From JANYJJ01 sp038241115 (GTDB lineage: Bacteria > Pseudomonadota > Gammaproteobacteria > Burkholderiales > Burkholderiaceae_C), in assembly GCA_038241115.1 (NCBI GenBank), contig JBBRGA010000019.1, forward strand, positions 1 through 33,190: 33,190 bases of DNA, given 5' to 3'. This document shows, one piece after another, positions 9,540-16,639 of the stretch. A program made the translations under genes and the position numbers. Each line of letters begins with the position of its first letter. The stretch's first letter is position 1. The notes beneath the pieces are model-generated. The model was not told where the DNA came from. It did no database searches and saw only the letters and a program-made list of their open reading frames with translations.

Positions 9540-10235
9540 TCAGGCGTCCCGCGAGGCTGAAGCGGTCGCGGCAGTCGCAGCGGACGCGGTGACGGAGGGA
9601 GCCACCATTTCGCGCAGGTCATGCGCAAAGCCTTCCAATTCGGCCTCGCAGACACCCACCATCTTGCCGAAGATGTTGTACGCGAGCACCGCCGGTATGG
9701 CTACGGCCAAACCCGCCGCCGTCATGACCAGGGCCTCACCCACCGGACCCGCCACCCGCTCGATGCTCATGCTGCCTGCCGCCGAGATGCTGATGAGGGC
9801 GTGATAGATGCCCCACACCGTGCCGAACAGGCCGATGAAGGGCGATGTGCTGCCGATGGAGGCGAGCAGCACTTGTCCAAACTGCAATTGCGCGAGCACG
9901 GCATGCAGTGCGTCGCGCAAACGCCGTGTGAGTTGTGACTGCAGCTGGCCGTGCGCCTCCAGCGTTTTGGCCATCGGCTGCGCGGTGGCGGCGGCCAGTA
10001 GCGGGGCCAGCACGCGCTCGCGGTCAAAGCTGGCCACCTGCTCACGTCCCGCTGCCACATCGGGCGCGGCCCAAAACGCGGGCACAGCGCGGGCCATGTC
10101 GCTTTGTACGCGACGCAACAGCCAGCCTTTCCAAAATATCAGCACCCAGGCGCTGATAGACATCAGCAACAGCAGCACCGCCACGGCGCGGATGATGCCG
10201 TCGGCTTGTGCCCAAAAGTTTGCAAGACCGCCCAT
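9540..10235 (-). CDS. MotA/TolQ/ExbB proton channel family protein
   Basis: A 231-residue inner-membrane protein, the proton-channel partner of the ExbD/TolR protein that follows it. Three transmembrane segments fall near residues 17-35, 125-150 and 165-188. The family signature SPFIGLFGTVWGIYHALISI and the Gly/Ala-rich EALVMTAAGLAVAIPAVLAYN helix are both present. A good ribosome-binding site (AAGGAAG) precedes the ATG at 10235. It lies 44 nt after dapB in the bamE-dapB-exbB-exbD operon. Lack of TolA/TonB next door leaves its coupling partner unknown. Confidence 0.92.
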   Translation of the reverse strand: MGGLANFWAQADGIIRAVAVLLLLMSISAWVLIFWKGWLLRRVQSDMARAVPAFWAAPDVAAGREQVASFDRERVLAPLLAAATAQPMAKTLEAHGQLQSQLTRRLRDALHAVLAQLQFGQVLLASIGSTSPFIGLFGTVWGIYHALISISAAGSMSIERVAGPVGEALVMTAAGLAVAIPAVLAYNIFGKMVGVCEAELEGFAHDLREMVAPSVTASAATAATASASRDA

Positions 10236-10279
10236 GTGCTTCCTTACCCCGAAACTGACTGAAAGCCTGAAGTCAAAAC

Positions 10280-11101
10280 TCAGGCCAAACCGAGTACGTC
10301 GTTCATGTTGAACAGGCCGTGCGTTTGCGTTGCTAAAAACCGCGCCGCGCGCAAGCTGCCCTGCGCATAGGTGGTGCGACTGGAACTTTTGTGCGAGATT
10401 TCGATGCGCTCGCCGGTGCCCGCGAACAGAACCGTGTGATCGCCCACGATGTCACCTCCGCGGATGGTGGCAAAGCCGATGCTGGAGGGATCCCGCTCGC
10501 CGGTCACGCCCTCGCGCGCCATCACGGCGCAGTCTTTCAAATCGCGGCCCAAGGCATTCGCCACCACGCGCCCCATCTCCAGCGCGGTGCCGCTGGGGGC
10601 GTCCACTTTGTGACGGTGGTGGGCTTCAATGATCTCGATGTCGTAGCCGCTGTTAAGCGCGCGCGCGGCCATGTCGAGCAGCTTCATCACCACGTTCACC
10701 CCCACGCTCATGTTCGGGGCCATCATCAAAGCGATGTGTTTGGCGTGCTCGGCGATCTCCAGCTTTTGCGCATCCGTGAAACCAGTGGTGCCGATCACCG
10801 CCTTCACACCCAACTCGCGACACAGCGCCAGGTGCGTCATCGTGCCTTCTGGGCGGGTGAAATCAATCAGCACGTCGCAGCCGGTCAAGGCCGAGCGCGC
10901 GTCGCTCGAAATCAAAATACCGCTGCTGCGACCCAGGAACGCGCATGCGTCTTGACCCAACGCCTCAGCGTTAACCATGTCCATCGCCGCAGTCAGCTGC
11001 ATATCGCCAGACCCCAACACTGCCTCGATCAACATGTGTCCCATGCGACCCGAGCTGCCCGCCACCGCCACCTTCAACACAGACTCGCTTCCCGCGGGCA
11101 T
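10280..11101 (-). CDS. dapB: 4-hydroxy-tetrahydrodipicolinate reductase
   Basis: A 273-residue cytosolic enzyme that reduces hydroxy-tetrahydrodipicolinate with NAD(P)H, for lysine and the diaminopimelate of peptidoglycan. It shows the N-terminal dinucleotide motif GSSGRMG (residues 15-21), the GTTGF loop near residues 104-108 and the family signature EAHHRHKVDAPSGTA (about residues 159-173), including catalytic His161 and Lys165. Length is standard. The ATG at 11101 lies 2 nt after the bamE stop, so the two genes are tightly linked. Seven residues (MPAGSES) precede the usual start of the Rossmann strand, and the ATG is the only good start. Confidence 0.97.
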   Translation of the reverse strand: MPAGSESVLKVAVAGSSGRMGHMLIEAVLGSGDMQLTAAMDMVNAEALGQDACAFLGRSSGILISSDARSALTGCDVLIDFTRPEGTMTHLALCRELGVKAVIGTTGFTDAQKLEIAEHAKHIALMMAPNMSVGVNVVMKLLDMAARALNSGYDIEIIEAHHRHKVDAPSGTALEMGRVVANALGRDLKDCAVMAREGVTGERDPSSIGFATIRGGDIVGDHTVLFAGTGERIEISHKSSSRTTYAQGSLRAARFLATQTHGLFNMNDVLGLA

Positions 11102-11103
11102 GT

Positions 11104-11628
11104 TCAGCGCGGCTCCAGAGGCGGATAGGTCCGCGCAGTGACGGGTGCCGGCGCTTGCACTTCGGGCGCTTTGGCGGGCACGGGCAACGCTTTCAGTTGC
11201 GCTTCGGTCAGGGCCAAAGGCGCAGCGTTGCGTGATGTTTTGAAGGTGTCGATCGATGCCACAAAGTCGCGCTCGGCAGGCAAGTCGCTGCCGCCTTCCA
11301 GGCTCTTCAGTTTGTCGCCGTCAAACAGTACGACCACACGGCGTGACTGCGGCTCGGCACCTTGGCGGCGGATCGTGAAAACGTAATCCCAGCGATCGGC
11401 GTGGAACACGTCGGTCAGCAAGGGCGAGCCCAAAATGTCGCGGACCTGCGAGCGATTCAGCCCGGGTTTGATTGCGTCGATTTGTTCCTTGGTGACCACA
11501 TTTCCCTGCACCACTTCAACGCGGTAAGGCGTGACCACACCCAAAAAATTCTCAGAGGTTTGCAGCGATTCGCAGGCTGTCAGGCCCAAACCCAAACTCA
11601 GCGTGGAAACAAAAAAAATCGGTCTCAT
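11104..11628 (-). CDS. bamE: Outer membrane protein assembly factor BamE
   Basis: A 174-residue lipoprotein of the beta-barrel assembly machine. A short signal peptide ends in the lipobox LGLTAC (lipidated Cys19). The SmpA/OmlA fold follows: YRVEVVQGNVVTKEQIDAIKPGLNRSQVRDILGSPLLTDVFHADRWDYVF, with the conserved GxNxxQV and DRWDY motifs. A C-terminal extension of ~60 residues rich in Pro and Ala makes it longer than E. coli BamE (113) but usual for Burkholderiales. It heads the bamE-dapB-exbB-exbD operon and is divergent from fur, an arrangement common in proteobacteria. Confidence 0.93.
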   Translation of the reverse strand: MRPIFFVSTLSLGLGLTACESLQTSENFLGVVTPYRVEVVQGNVVTKEQIDAIKPGLNRSQVRDILGSPLLTDVFHADRWDYVFTIRRQGAEPQSRRVVVLFDGDKLKSLEGGSDLPAERDFVASIDTFKTSRNAAPLALTEAQLKALPVPAKAPEVQAPAPVTARTYPPLEPR

Positions 11629-11682
11629 GGTGTGCCCAGATGTCTACATTTGGCCCAGGCGCAACACCGCGCTCAAGCTCGA

Positions 11683-11688
11683 TATGAT
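11683..11688 (+). promoter_or_regulatory. Possible fur -10 element
   Basis: TATGAT (5 of 6 to the sigma-70 -10 box) lies 63 nt before the fur ATG in the 123-nt gap shared with bamE. A weak GCAACA at 11661-11666 is spaced 16 nt upstream. No convincing Fur box is seen. Confidence 0.3.
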
Positions 11689-11751
11689 GGTTTGATTCTA
11701 AGGGGCGGGTCGGCCGAACCGCCTCAGCCTGAACCCAGACGGAGCATCGCC

Positions 11752-12186
11752 ATGACGAATGCGGACGAACTCAAAAGCAGTGGCCTCAAGGCCACTTTGC
11801 CGCGCATCAAAATTTTGGAAGTGTTCCAAAACACGCGCCTGCGCCACATGACGGCCGAGGATGTCTACAAAGTGCTGCTGACCGACGGGTCTGACGTGGG
11901 TTTGGCCACGGTGTACCGCGTACTGATGCAGTTTGAGCAAGCCGGCATCTTGTCGCGAAACCACTTCGAGACCGGCAAGTCGGTGTTTGAGCTGAACGAA
12001 GGCCAGCATCACGACCATTTGGTGTGCATGGACTGCGGCAGGGTGGAAGAGTTTTTTGACGCTGAAATCGAGAATCGCCAAAAAGCCGTGGCGCATGCGC
12101 GCGGCTTTGAACTGCAAGAACACGCGCTGTCGTTGTACGGGGCGTGCAACAAGAAAAATTGCGAGCACAAGGCGGCTCCTCGTTGA
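11752..12186 (+). CDS. fur: Ferric uptake regulator Fur
   Basis: A 144-residue metal-dependent repressor controlling iron uptake. An N-terminal winged helix (GLKATLPRIKILEVF...ATVYRVLMQFEQAGIL) is followed by the dimerisation and metal-binding domain. Metal-site residues are visible in HHDHLVCMDCG (His86-His89, Cys92, Cys95) and CNKKNC (Cys132, Cys137). I chose ATG 11752 because the family starts at this point and GGAG precedes it by 6 nt. A longer in-frame reading to 11362 crosses bamE and is spurious. It is divergent from bamE and convergent with hprK, with no clear terminator in the 82-nt gap to hprK. Confidence 0.97.
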   Translation: MTNADELKSSGLKATLPRIKILEVFQNTRLRHMTAEDVYKVLLTDGSDVGLATVYRVLMQFEQAGILSRNHFETGKSVFELNEGQHHDHLVCMDCGRVEEFFDAEIENRQKAVAHARGFELQEHALSLYGACNKKNCEHKAAPR

Positions 12187-12268
12187 GCCCGTTCTTGTTC
12201 AAACCGTTCATGCGAAAGCAAGGTCGCATCCACGACAGGCTTCTGTCTTCGCAGGCGCTTTGTGAGCG

Positions 12269-13225
12269 TCAGCGAATCTCGTCGCGCAGCATTGCTTTTT
12301 GGTGGCGCTCGACAAACTCTTTGTAGGTGTCGATACCGCGCAATTGCAAGATTGTGTTGCGTACGGCCGCTTCAACCAGCACCGCAAGATTGCGACCGGC
12401 GTCCACCGCAATCACGACCTTGAGCACTGGCGTTTCTAAAATGTTGTCGTACAGCGGCTCGTAAGGCAGGCGCTCAAATTCGCGCTCCAGAGTTTCTTTG
12501 CGAACCAGATGAACAATGAGTTTGAGGCGCATTTTTCGGCGCACGGCTGTTTCCCCAAAGATGGCTTTGATATCGAGTAAGCCGATCCCGCGCACTTCCA
12601 ACAGGTTCATCAAGAGTTCAGGGCAGCGACCTTCGAGCGCGGTTTGCGACACACGGTACAGATCGACCGCGTCATCGGCCACCAAGCCGTGCCCACGTGA
12701 AATCAGCTCCAGGCCGAGTTCGCTCTTGCCCAGTCCAGACTCGCCGGTGATGAGTACGCCCAAGCCCAAAATGTCCATGAACACGCCGTGACGGGTGGTT
12801 CGTTCCGCGAACAAATTGCCCAAATAACCGCGCACCACGTCAATCACATGGCCGGCCGATTCCTGGGTCACAAACAGCGGAATATCGGCGCGGTCGCACA
12901 TGGCCACCAAGCGATCGGGCGGCACTTGTGCATCTGCGACGATGACCATCGGCGGCTCCAGCGTGACGATGCGCTGTATACGCCGCTCTTGGTCTTCGGC
13001 CTCGGCGTCTTGCAAATACGCCACCTCGCGGCGGCCAACAATTTGCACGCGGTAGGGGTGGATGTAATTGAGGTAGCCCACCAAGTCGGCCGATGAGCGA
13101 GCGCTTTGCACGGCTGCTTCATCGAAGCGCCGCTCGGGGTGCGCGTGACCGGCTATCCACTCCCAGCGCAGCGGGGCACGAAATTCCTCGAACAGCGCTT
13201 CGGCGCTGACCAGCGTCGGTTTCAT
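12269..13225 (-). CDS. hprK: HPr kinase/phosphorylase
   Basis: A 318-residue bifunctional enzyme that phosphorylates and dephosphorylates a serine of HPr. The N-terminal domain is followed by the C-terminal P-loop GESGLGKS (about residues 161-168), preceded by His146 in RHGVFMDI, then VADDAVDL with catalytic aspartates. The HprK signature EVRGIGLLDIKAIFGE lies at about residues 210-225. I chose ATG 13225 (MKPTLVSAEALF) over a TTG at 13243. It follows ptsN by 23 nt, forming a PTS regulatory pair as in other betaproteobacteria. No ptsH, ptsI or sugar-specific EII is in the window, so the role is probably regulatory rather than sugar transport. Confidence 0.96.
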   Translation of the reverse strand: MKPTLVSAEALFEEFRAPLRWEWIAGHAHPERRFDEAAVQSARSSADLVGYLNYIHPYRVQIVGRREVAYLQDAEAEDQERRIQRIVTLEPPMVIVADAQVPPDRLVAMCDRADIPLFVTQESAGHVIDVVRGYLGNLFAERTTRHGVFMDILGLGVLITGESGLGKSELGLELISRGHGLVADDAVDLYRVSQTALEGRCPELLMNLLEVRGIGLLDIKAIFGETAVRRKMRLKLIVHLVRKETLEREFERLPYEPLYDNILETPVLKVVIAVDAGRNLAVLVEAAVRNTILQLRGIDTYKEFVERHQKAMLRDEIR

Positions 13226-13248
13226 TCTTGAGTTCTCATGCAACGAAC

Positions 13249-13719
13249 TCAGGCCACGGATTTCAGCGGTTCCCAGTTCGAGATGAGCTCATGCACCTTG
13301 GCAGCGTCGCTTTCTCCCTTCAAGCGTTCACGCAATTCGCGGTCGGACAGCATTTCGGCAATTTCAGACAAGATTTCCAGGTGCCTCTGGGTCGCCGCCT
13401 CGGGAACCAACAAAAAAATCAGCAAACTGACTGGCTCTTCGTCGGGCGCATCAAATGGAATTGGTTGCTGAACGCGCACCACGGCAGCCAGCGGATTTTT
13501 CAGCCCTTTGATGCGGCCGTGAGGAATCGCCACGCCGTGGCCCAACCCGGTAGATCCCAGCCGTTCACGCGCAAAAAGGTTGTCAGTCACGGTGGCGCGC
13601 GCAATGGCGTGCTGGTTCTCAAACACCAGCCCGGCTTGCTCGAAAGCTCGCTTTTTGCTGGTCGCATCCACATCAAGCAGCACATTGCTGAGGGGCAGGA
13701 TGGTGGCGAGACGGTTCAT
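13249..13719 (-). CDS. ptsN: PTS IIA-like nitrogen regulatory protein
   Basis: A 156-residue EIIA-Ntr, the terminal phosphoacceptor of the nitrogen PTS, which signals through protein contacts rather than sugar transport. The phosphorylation site is seen as HGVAIPHGR with His67 the expected phosphohistidine. NRLATILPLSNVLLDVDATSKKRAF is the typical N-terminus. I chose ATG 13719, since a TTG at 13764 only adds 15 residues unlike the family. GGAA lies about 8 nt upstream. It heads a two-gene unit with hprK. A perfect TATAAT lies ~70 nt upstream, and a hairpin terminator separates it from hpf, so it probably has its own promoter. Confidence 0.95.
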   Translation of the reverse strand: MNRLATILPLSNVLLDVDATSKKRAFEQAGLVFENQHAIARATVTDNLFARERLGSTGLGHGVAIPHGRIKGLKNPLAAVVRVQQPIPFDAPDEEPVSLLIFLLVPEAATQRHLEILSEIAEMLSDRELRERLKGESDAAKVHELISNWEPLKSVA

Positions 13720-13786
13720 GGCGCGTTCCAGACGGCGGCCGTTACTGTGTGCTCGAAATTGCACTTCAGTCTGGCCAGGGGAAGAA

Positions 13787-13792
13787 ATTATA
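13787..13792 (-). promoter_or_regulatory. Predicted -10 element for ptsN-hprK
   Basis: TATAAT on the minus strand, 68 nt upstream of the ptsN ATG, within ACTTCCTATAATTTC. There is no strong -35 box at 16-18 nt. It sits in the 321-nt gap 13720-14040, which also holds the 10-bp direct repeat and the hpf terminator. The rest of that gap shows no gene. Confidence 0.5.
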
Positions 13793-13840
13793 GGAAGTCA
13801 GTGGCAGCGTTGGGACGCTTATTTCCCTTGCGTCTGCGCT

Positions 13841-13865
13841 GATTGGCGGTGATTGGCGGTGATTG
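13841..13865. repeat. 10-bp direct repeat upstream of ptsN
   Basis: Two exact copies of GATTGGCGGT at 13841-13850 and 13851-13860 are followed by a partial third copy (GATTG). They lie about 50 nt upstream of the predicted ptsN -10 box, one helical turn apart. This spacing would suit a regulator site on one face of the helix, but no regulator is recognised. Confidence 0.75.
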
Positions 13866-13991
13866 TGCACAGCATGTTGCATCGCAGCAATATCTTGAAA
13901 AACAGGGCGTCATATTTGTTGCGCAATTGACAAAAGCCAGCACAACAACGCCGTCAAAAGGCGCCGAAAAAGCGAGGAAAAGTGCGGCAGC

Positions 13992-14014
13992 AAAAAGCGG
14001 CCCGAAGGCCGCTT
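13992..14014 (-). terminator. Rho-independent terminator of hpf
   Basis: On the minus strand an 8-bp perfect stem AAGCGGCC / GGCCGCTT closes a TTCG tetraloop and runs into TTTTT. The UUCG loop with a G:C-rich stem is a classic stable terminator. It starts 26 nt after the hpf stop and isolates hpf from ptsN-hprK. Confidence 0.9.
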
Positions 14015-14040
14015 GCTTTGCTCCAAATTCCAGTTCCGGA

Positions 14041-14382
14041 TCAACTCACCGGAGCGTCCAGGCGCTTGGCCGCGACATGGTGGTGGTTTTGCAGCTTGTC
14101 TTTGTGGCGGCCAAGCTGCCGGTCCAGCTTGTCCATCAGTTGATCGATCGCGGCGTACATGTCTTCGTGATTGGTTTCTACGAAGATGTCCTTGCCCTTC
14201 ACGTGCACCGTGACCTCGGCTTTCTGGCGGCGTTCCTTTTCTTTCAGCTTTTCAAACGAAAGCAGCACAGTGATGTCTACAACTTGGTCAAAGTGTCGCG
14301 TCACGCGGTCTAATTTAGTGAGTACATACTCACGCATAGAAGGCGTAATTTCGAGGTGATGTCCGCTGATCGTCAGGTTCAT
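14041..14382 (-). CDS. hpf: Ribosome hibernation-promoting factor, HPF/YfiA family
   Basis: A 113-residue protein that binds the decoding region of the 30S subunit and inactivates ribosomes in stationary phase. The single domain is the ribosomal S30Ae fold: MNLTISGHHLEITPSMREYVLTKL...AEVTVHVKGKDIFVET, then DMYAAIDQLMDKLDRQLGRHKDK. It lacks the C-terminal dimerisation domain of long HPF. I chose ATG 14382 because AAGG is spaced 6 nt before it. The ATG at 14388 sits directly on that AAGG and is unlikely. It is upstream of ptsN-hprK, as in the rpoN-hpf-ptsN cluster of many proteobacteria. Here corA, not rpoN, lies on the other side. Confidence 0.95.
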   Translation of the reverse strand: MNLTISGHHLEITPSMREYVLTKLDRVTRHFDQVVDITVLLSFEKLKEKERRQKAEVTVHVKGKDIFVETNHEDMYAAIDQLMDKLDRQLGRHKDKLQNHHHVAAKRLDAPVS

Positions 14383-14602
14383 AAGCATCCTTTTACAAGA
14401 AATGGAGTTGACTGCGGCGGGTCGCTTCTGAAGGTTGAACTGCAACCCGTCAAGATAAGTTTGCGCCCGATCCGGGCTGATGACAAGTCCATGACACGAA
14501 CTAAAACAAAGCCGTTTCGCCAATCCAGTCGACTAAATCACGGCGGCGAACGCGGCGGAAAGTTCGCGCCTGCTTTCGCGAAGTCGGCGCGAGGGGCGAT
14601 GC
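14383..14602. other. Gap between hpf and corA, promoter region only
   Basis: No gene is seen here. It must hold the hpf promoter (minus) and the upstream part of the corA promoter (plus). I found no strong paired -35/-10 boxes and no sigma-54 -24/-12 element with correct GG-to-GC spacing. An in-frame extension of hpf through this stretch lacks family similarity. Confidence 0.5.
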
Positions 14603-14608
14603 CATAAT
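14603..14608 (+). promoter_or_regulatory. Possible corA -10 element
   Basis: CATAAT (5 of 6 to the sigma-70 -10 box) lies 187 nt before the corA ATG. No matching -35 box is seen. If used, transcription would begin near 14615 and leave a leader of about 180 nt that includes the inverted repeat at 14651-14728. Confidence 0.35.
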
Positions 14609-14650
14609 TTCGCGTTGCATTTTCGGAGTTCAGTTTGGACGTCCCCTCTC

Positions 14651-14728
14651 CTCGGTGACCGTCCGCTCCAAGCCCACACCGCGCTGACAAAGCGCCTTGT
14701 TGAAGCCACGGGGTGAGGCGGTCACGAG
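14651..14728 (+). promoter_or_regulatory. Structured 5' leader upstream of corA
   Basis: CTCgGTGACCGTC at 14651-14663 can pair with GGCGGTCACGAG at 14717-14728, giving a stem of about 12 pairs with one bulged G and one G-U. It encloses ~53 nt, including a GCGC...GCGC hairpin with a 7-nt loop (14681-14695). It sits 67 nt before the corA start. It matches no riboswitch class that I recognise, so a regulatory role is inference. Confidence 0.4.
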
Positions 14729-14795
14729 ACCCAATTCCCCCGTTGCCCGCACTTTCAACCACCTTGCATGTGTTGAAAGCACGCCTGGAGTTTTC

Positions 14796-15755
14796 ATGCT
14801 GAACGTCTTCACGCTGGCCAATGGCCGCCTGTTTCAAGAAGAAATCGCCAGCCTCGATGCGCTGACCCATGTCAAGCCTGTCTGGGTTGATCTGGATGCG
14901 CCCACATCGGAAGAAAAAAGCTGGATCGCGCAGCATTTCGGCGTGACCATTCCCGACGACGCGGTGGACGACGACCTGGAAGAGTCGGCGCGCTTTTACG
15001 AAGAAGACAACGGCGAGTTGCACATCCGCTCTGACTTCTTGATCGACGACGACGAAACCCCACGCAACGTGCGCGTCGCCTTCATTTTGTTCAACGGCGT
15101 GCTGTTTTCGGTGCACGGCGAAGAGCTGCCAGTTTTTCGCTTGCTGCGCCTGCGCGCCCGCCGCATTCCGGCCTTGATCGAAGACGCGAAAGACGTGCTG
15201 CTGAAGTTGTACGACGCGGACGCCGAATACAGCGCCGACGCGTTGGAAGGCATCTACGACGAGCTGGAAAAAGTCAGCCAACGCGTGCTCAAACAAGAAG
15301 TCAACGACGCCATGGCGGCCGACGCGCTGTCGGCCATCGCCAAAGAAGAAGACCTGAACGGCCGCATTCGGCGCAACGTCATGGACACGCGCCGCGCCGT
15401 GAGTTTCATGATGCGCAGCCGAATGCTGAATGCCGAGCAATTTGAAGAGGCGCGTCAAATTCTGCGCGACATCGACTCGCTGGACAGTCACAGCACCTTC
15501 TTGTTCGACAAGATCAACTTCTTGATGAATGCCACCGTCGGCTTCATCAACATCAACCAGAACAAGATCATCAAACTGTTTTCGGTTGCCAGCGTCGGTT
15601 TGCTGCCGCCCACCTTGATTGCCAGCATCTACGGCATGAACTTCAAGGCCATGCCCGAGTTGGATTGGGCCTGGGGCTACCCCTATGCGCTGGCACTGAT
15701 GGCGCTGTCAGTGGTGGCGCCGTTTGTTTACTTCCGGCGCAAAGGCTGGTTGTAA
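14796..15755 (+). CDS. corA: Magnesium/cobalt transporter CorA
   Basis: A 319-residue inner-membrane channel for Mg2+ and Co2+. A long acidic cytoplasmic domain (residues 1-255), with coiled helices such as the region around residues 145-225, is followed by two transmembrane helices. The first ends in the diagnostic YGMN (GMN at 280-282), followed by the short periplasmic loop FKAMPELDWAWGY, the second helix and a basic tail RRKGWL. I chose ATG 14796 because GGAG is 7 nt upstream and the family begins here. An in-frame ATG at 14697 gives a non-conserved extension and would swallow the leader stem. It converges with the nitrilase gene, with a 44-nt gap and no clear terminator. Confidence 0.96.
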   Translation: MLNVFTLANGRLFQEEIASLDALTHVKPVWVDLDAPTSEEKSWIAQHFGVTIPDDAVDDDLEESARFYEEDNGELHIRSDFLIDDDETPRNVRVAFILFNGVLFSVHGEELPVFRLLRLRARRIPALIEDAKDVLLKLYDADAEYSADALEGIYDELEKVSQRVLKQEVNDAMAADALSAIAKEEDLNGRIRRNVMDTRRAVSFMMRSRMLNAEQFEEARQILRDIDSLDSHSTFLFDKINFLMNATVGFININQNKIIKLFSVASVGLLPPTLIASIYGMNFKAMPELDWAWGYPYALALMALSVVAPFVYFRRKGWL

Positions 15756-15799
15756 GACGCCGGGGTCGGGTCGCAATTCCGAACGCGTTTTGACTTGCC

Positions 15800-16615
15800 T
15801 CAACACGCTCCCAAACGCCGGTGCGTCAACGCAGGCAACTGCGTGCGTACTTGGGCGATTCGCGCCAGGTCCAGCTCCGCAGTGATCACGCCCTCGCCTT
15901 CGGGCAGCACCGCGATCACCTCACCCCACGGATCGACCACCATGCTGTGGCCCCAAGTGCGACGGCCATTTTGGTGGCGCCCACCCTGCGCGGGCGCAAT
16001 CACGTAGCACTGGTTCTCAACCGCGCGGGCGCGCAGCAGCAGTTCCCAGTGCGCCTGGCCTGTGGTGTGGGTGAAGGCGGATGGCACGGCGATGAGGTCG
16101 CAGGGCGGCGTCATCAGGGCGCGGTAGAGCTCGGGGAAGCGAAGGTCGTAGCAGATGCTCAGGCCCACACGGACCACGCCCGCGTTGAACGCGACGGGCT
16201 CGCTACCGGCTTGCAGAACGCGGCTTTCGTCGTACGCTTCGGCCGCGTTGTTGAACCGGAACAGGTGGACTTTGTCGTAGCGCGCAGCTTGGGCGCCGTC
16301 GGGTGCATAGACGCAGCTGGCGTTGTGCACTCGGTCAGAGCCTGGGGCGGCGACCTTCAGCGGGACGGTTCCGCCAATCAACCACACGCCGTGCGCTTTT
16401 GCGGCGTGACTCAGCATGCTTTGCATGGGGCCGCGACCGGGCGCTTCGGCCACCGTCAATTTGTCGGTGTCGTGTTGACCCATGAGGCAAAAGTATTCGG
16501 GCAACGCAAGCAGTTGCGCGCCTTCGGCGGCGGCCTGCGCGATCAAACGTTGCGCGGTTTGAAGGTTGCGCTCGACGCTTGTCGTCGAAACCATTTGTAC
16601 GGCAGCGATTTTCAT
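15800..16615 (-). CDS. Carbon-nitrogen (nitrilase family) hydrolase
   Basis: A 271-residue amidohydrolase of the Nit1/omega-amidase-like branch. The catalytic triad is visible: Glu40 in LALPEYF, Lys115 in RYDKVHLF, and the nucleophile Cys155 in GLSICYDLRFPELYR. The length and the FRFNNAAEAYDES region resemble enzymes that deaminate alpha-ketoglutaramate or deaminated glutathione, but substrate cannot be settled by sequence. It starts with MKIAAVQMVS at ATG 16615, 24 nt after the yhdP stop, so it is probably the last gene of a two-gene unit with yhdP. Confidence 0.93.
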   Translation of the reverse strand: MKIAAVQMVSTTSVERNLQTAQRLIAQAAAEGAQLLALPEYFCLMGQHDTDKLTVAEAPGRGPMQSMLSHAAKAHGVWLIGGTVPLKVAAPGSDRVHNASCVYAPDGAQAARYDKVHLFRFNNAAEAYDESRVLQAGSEPVAFNAGVVRVGLSICYDLRFPELYRALMTPPCDLIAVPSAFTHTTGQAHWELLLRARAVENQCYVIAPAQGGRHQNGRRTWGHSMVVDPWGEVIAVLPEGEGVITAELDLARIAQVRTQLPALTHRRLGAC

Positions 16616-16639
16616 GAGGTTCCTGCGAGATTCAGGGGT

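Noticed and set aside
11629..11751. A Fur box for autoregulation in the bamE-fur gap
   Set aside because: The AT-rich GATATGATGGTTTGATTC stretch does not fit the 7-1-7 inverted repeat well enough.
14470..14540. A sigma-54 promoter for hpf
   Set aside because: A TTGGC...GGCTTTG segment has only 7 nt between GG and GC instead of the required 10.
14538..15491. A 317-residue minus-strand frame opposite corA
   Set aside because: It is antisense to corA, which has a ribosome-binding site and the GMN motif. The opposite frame has no motif.
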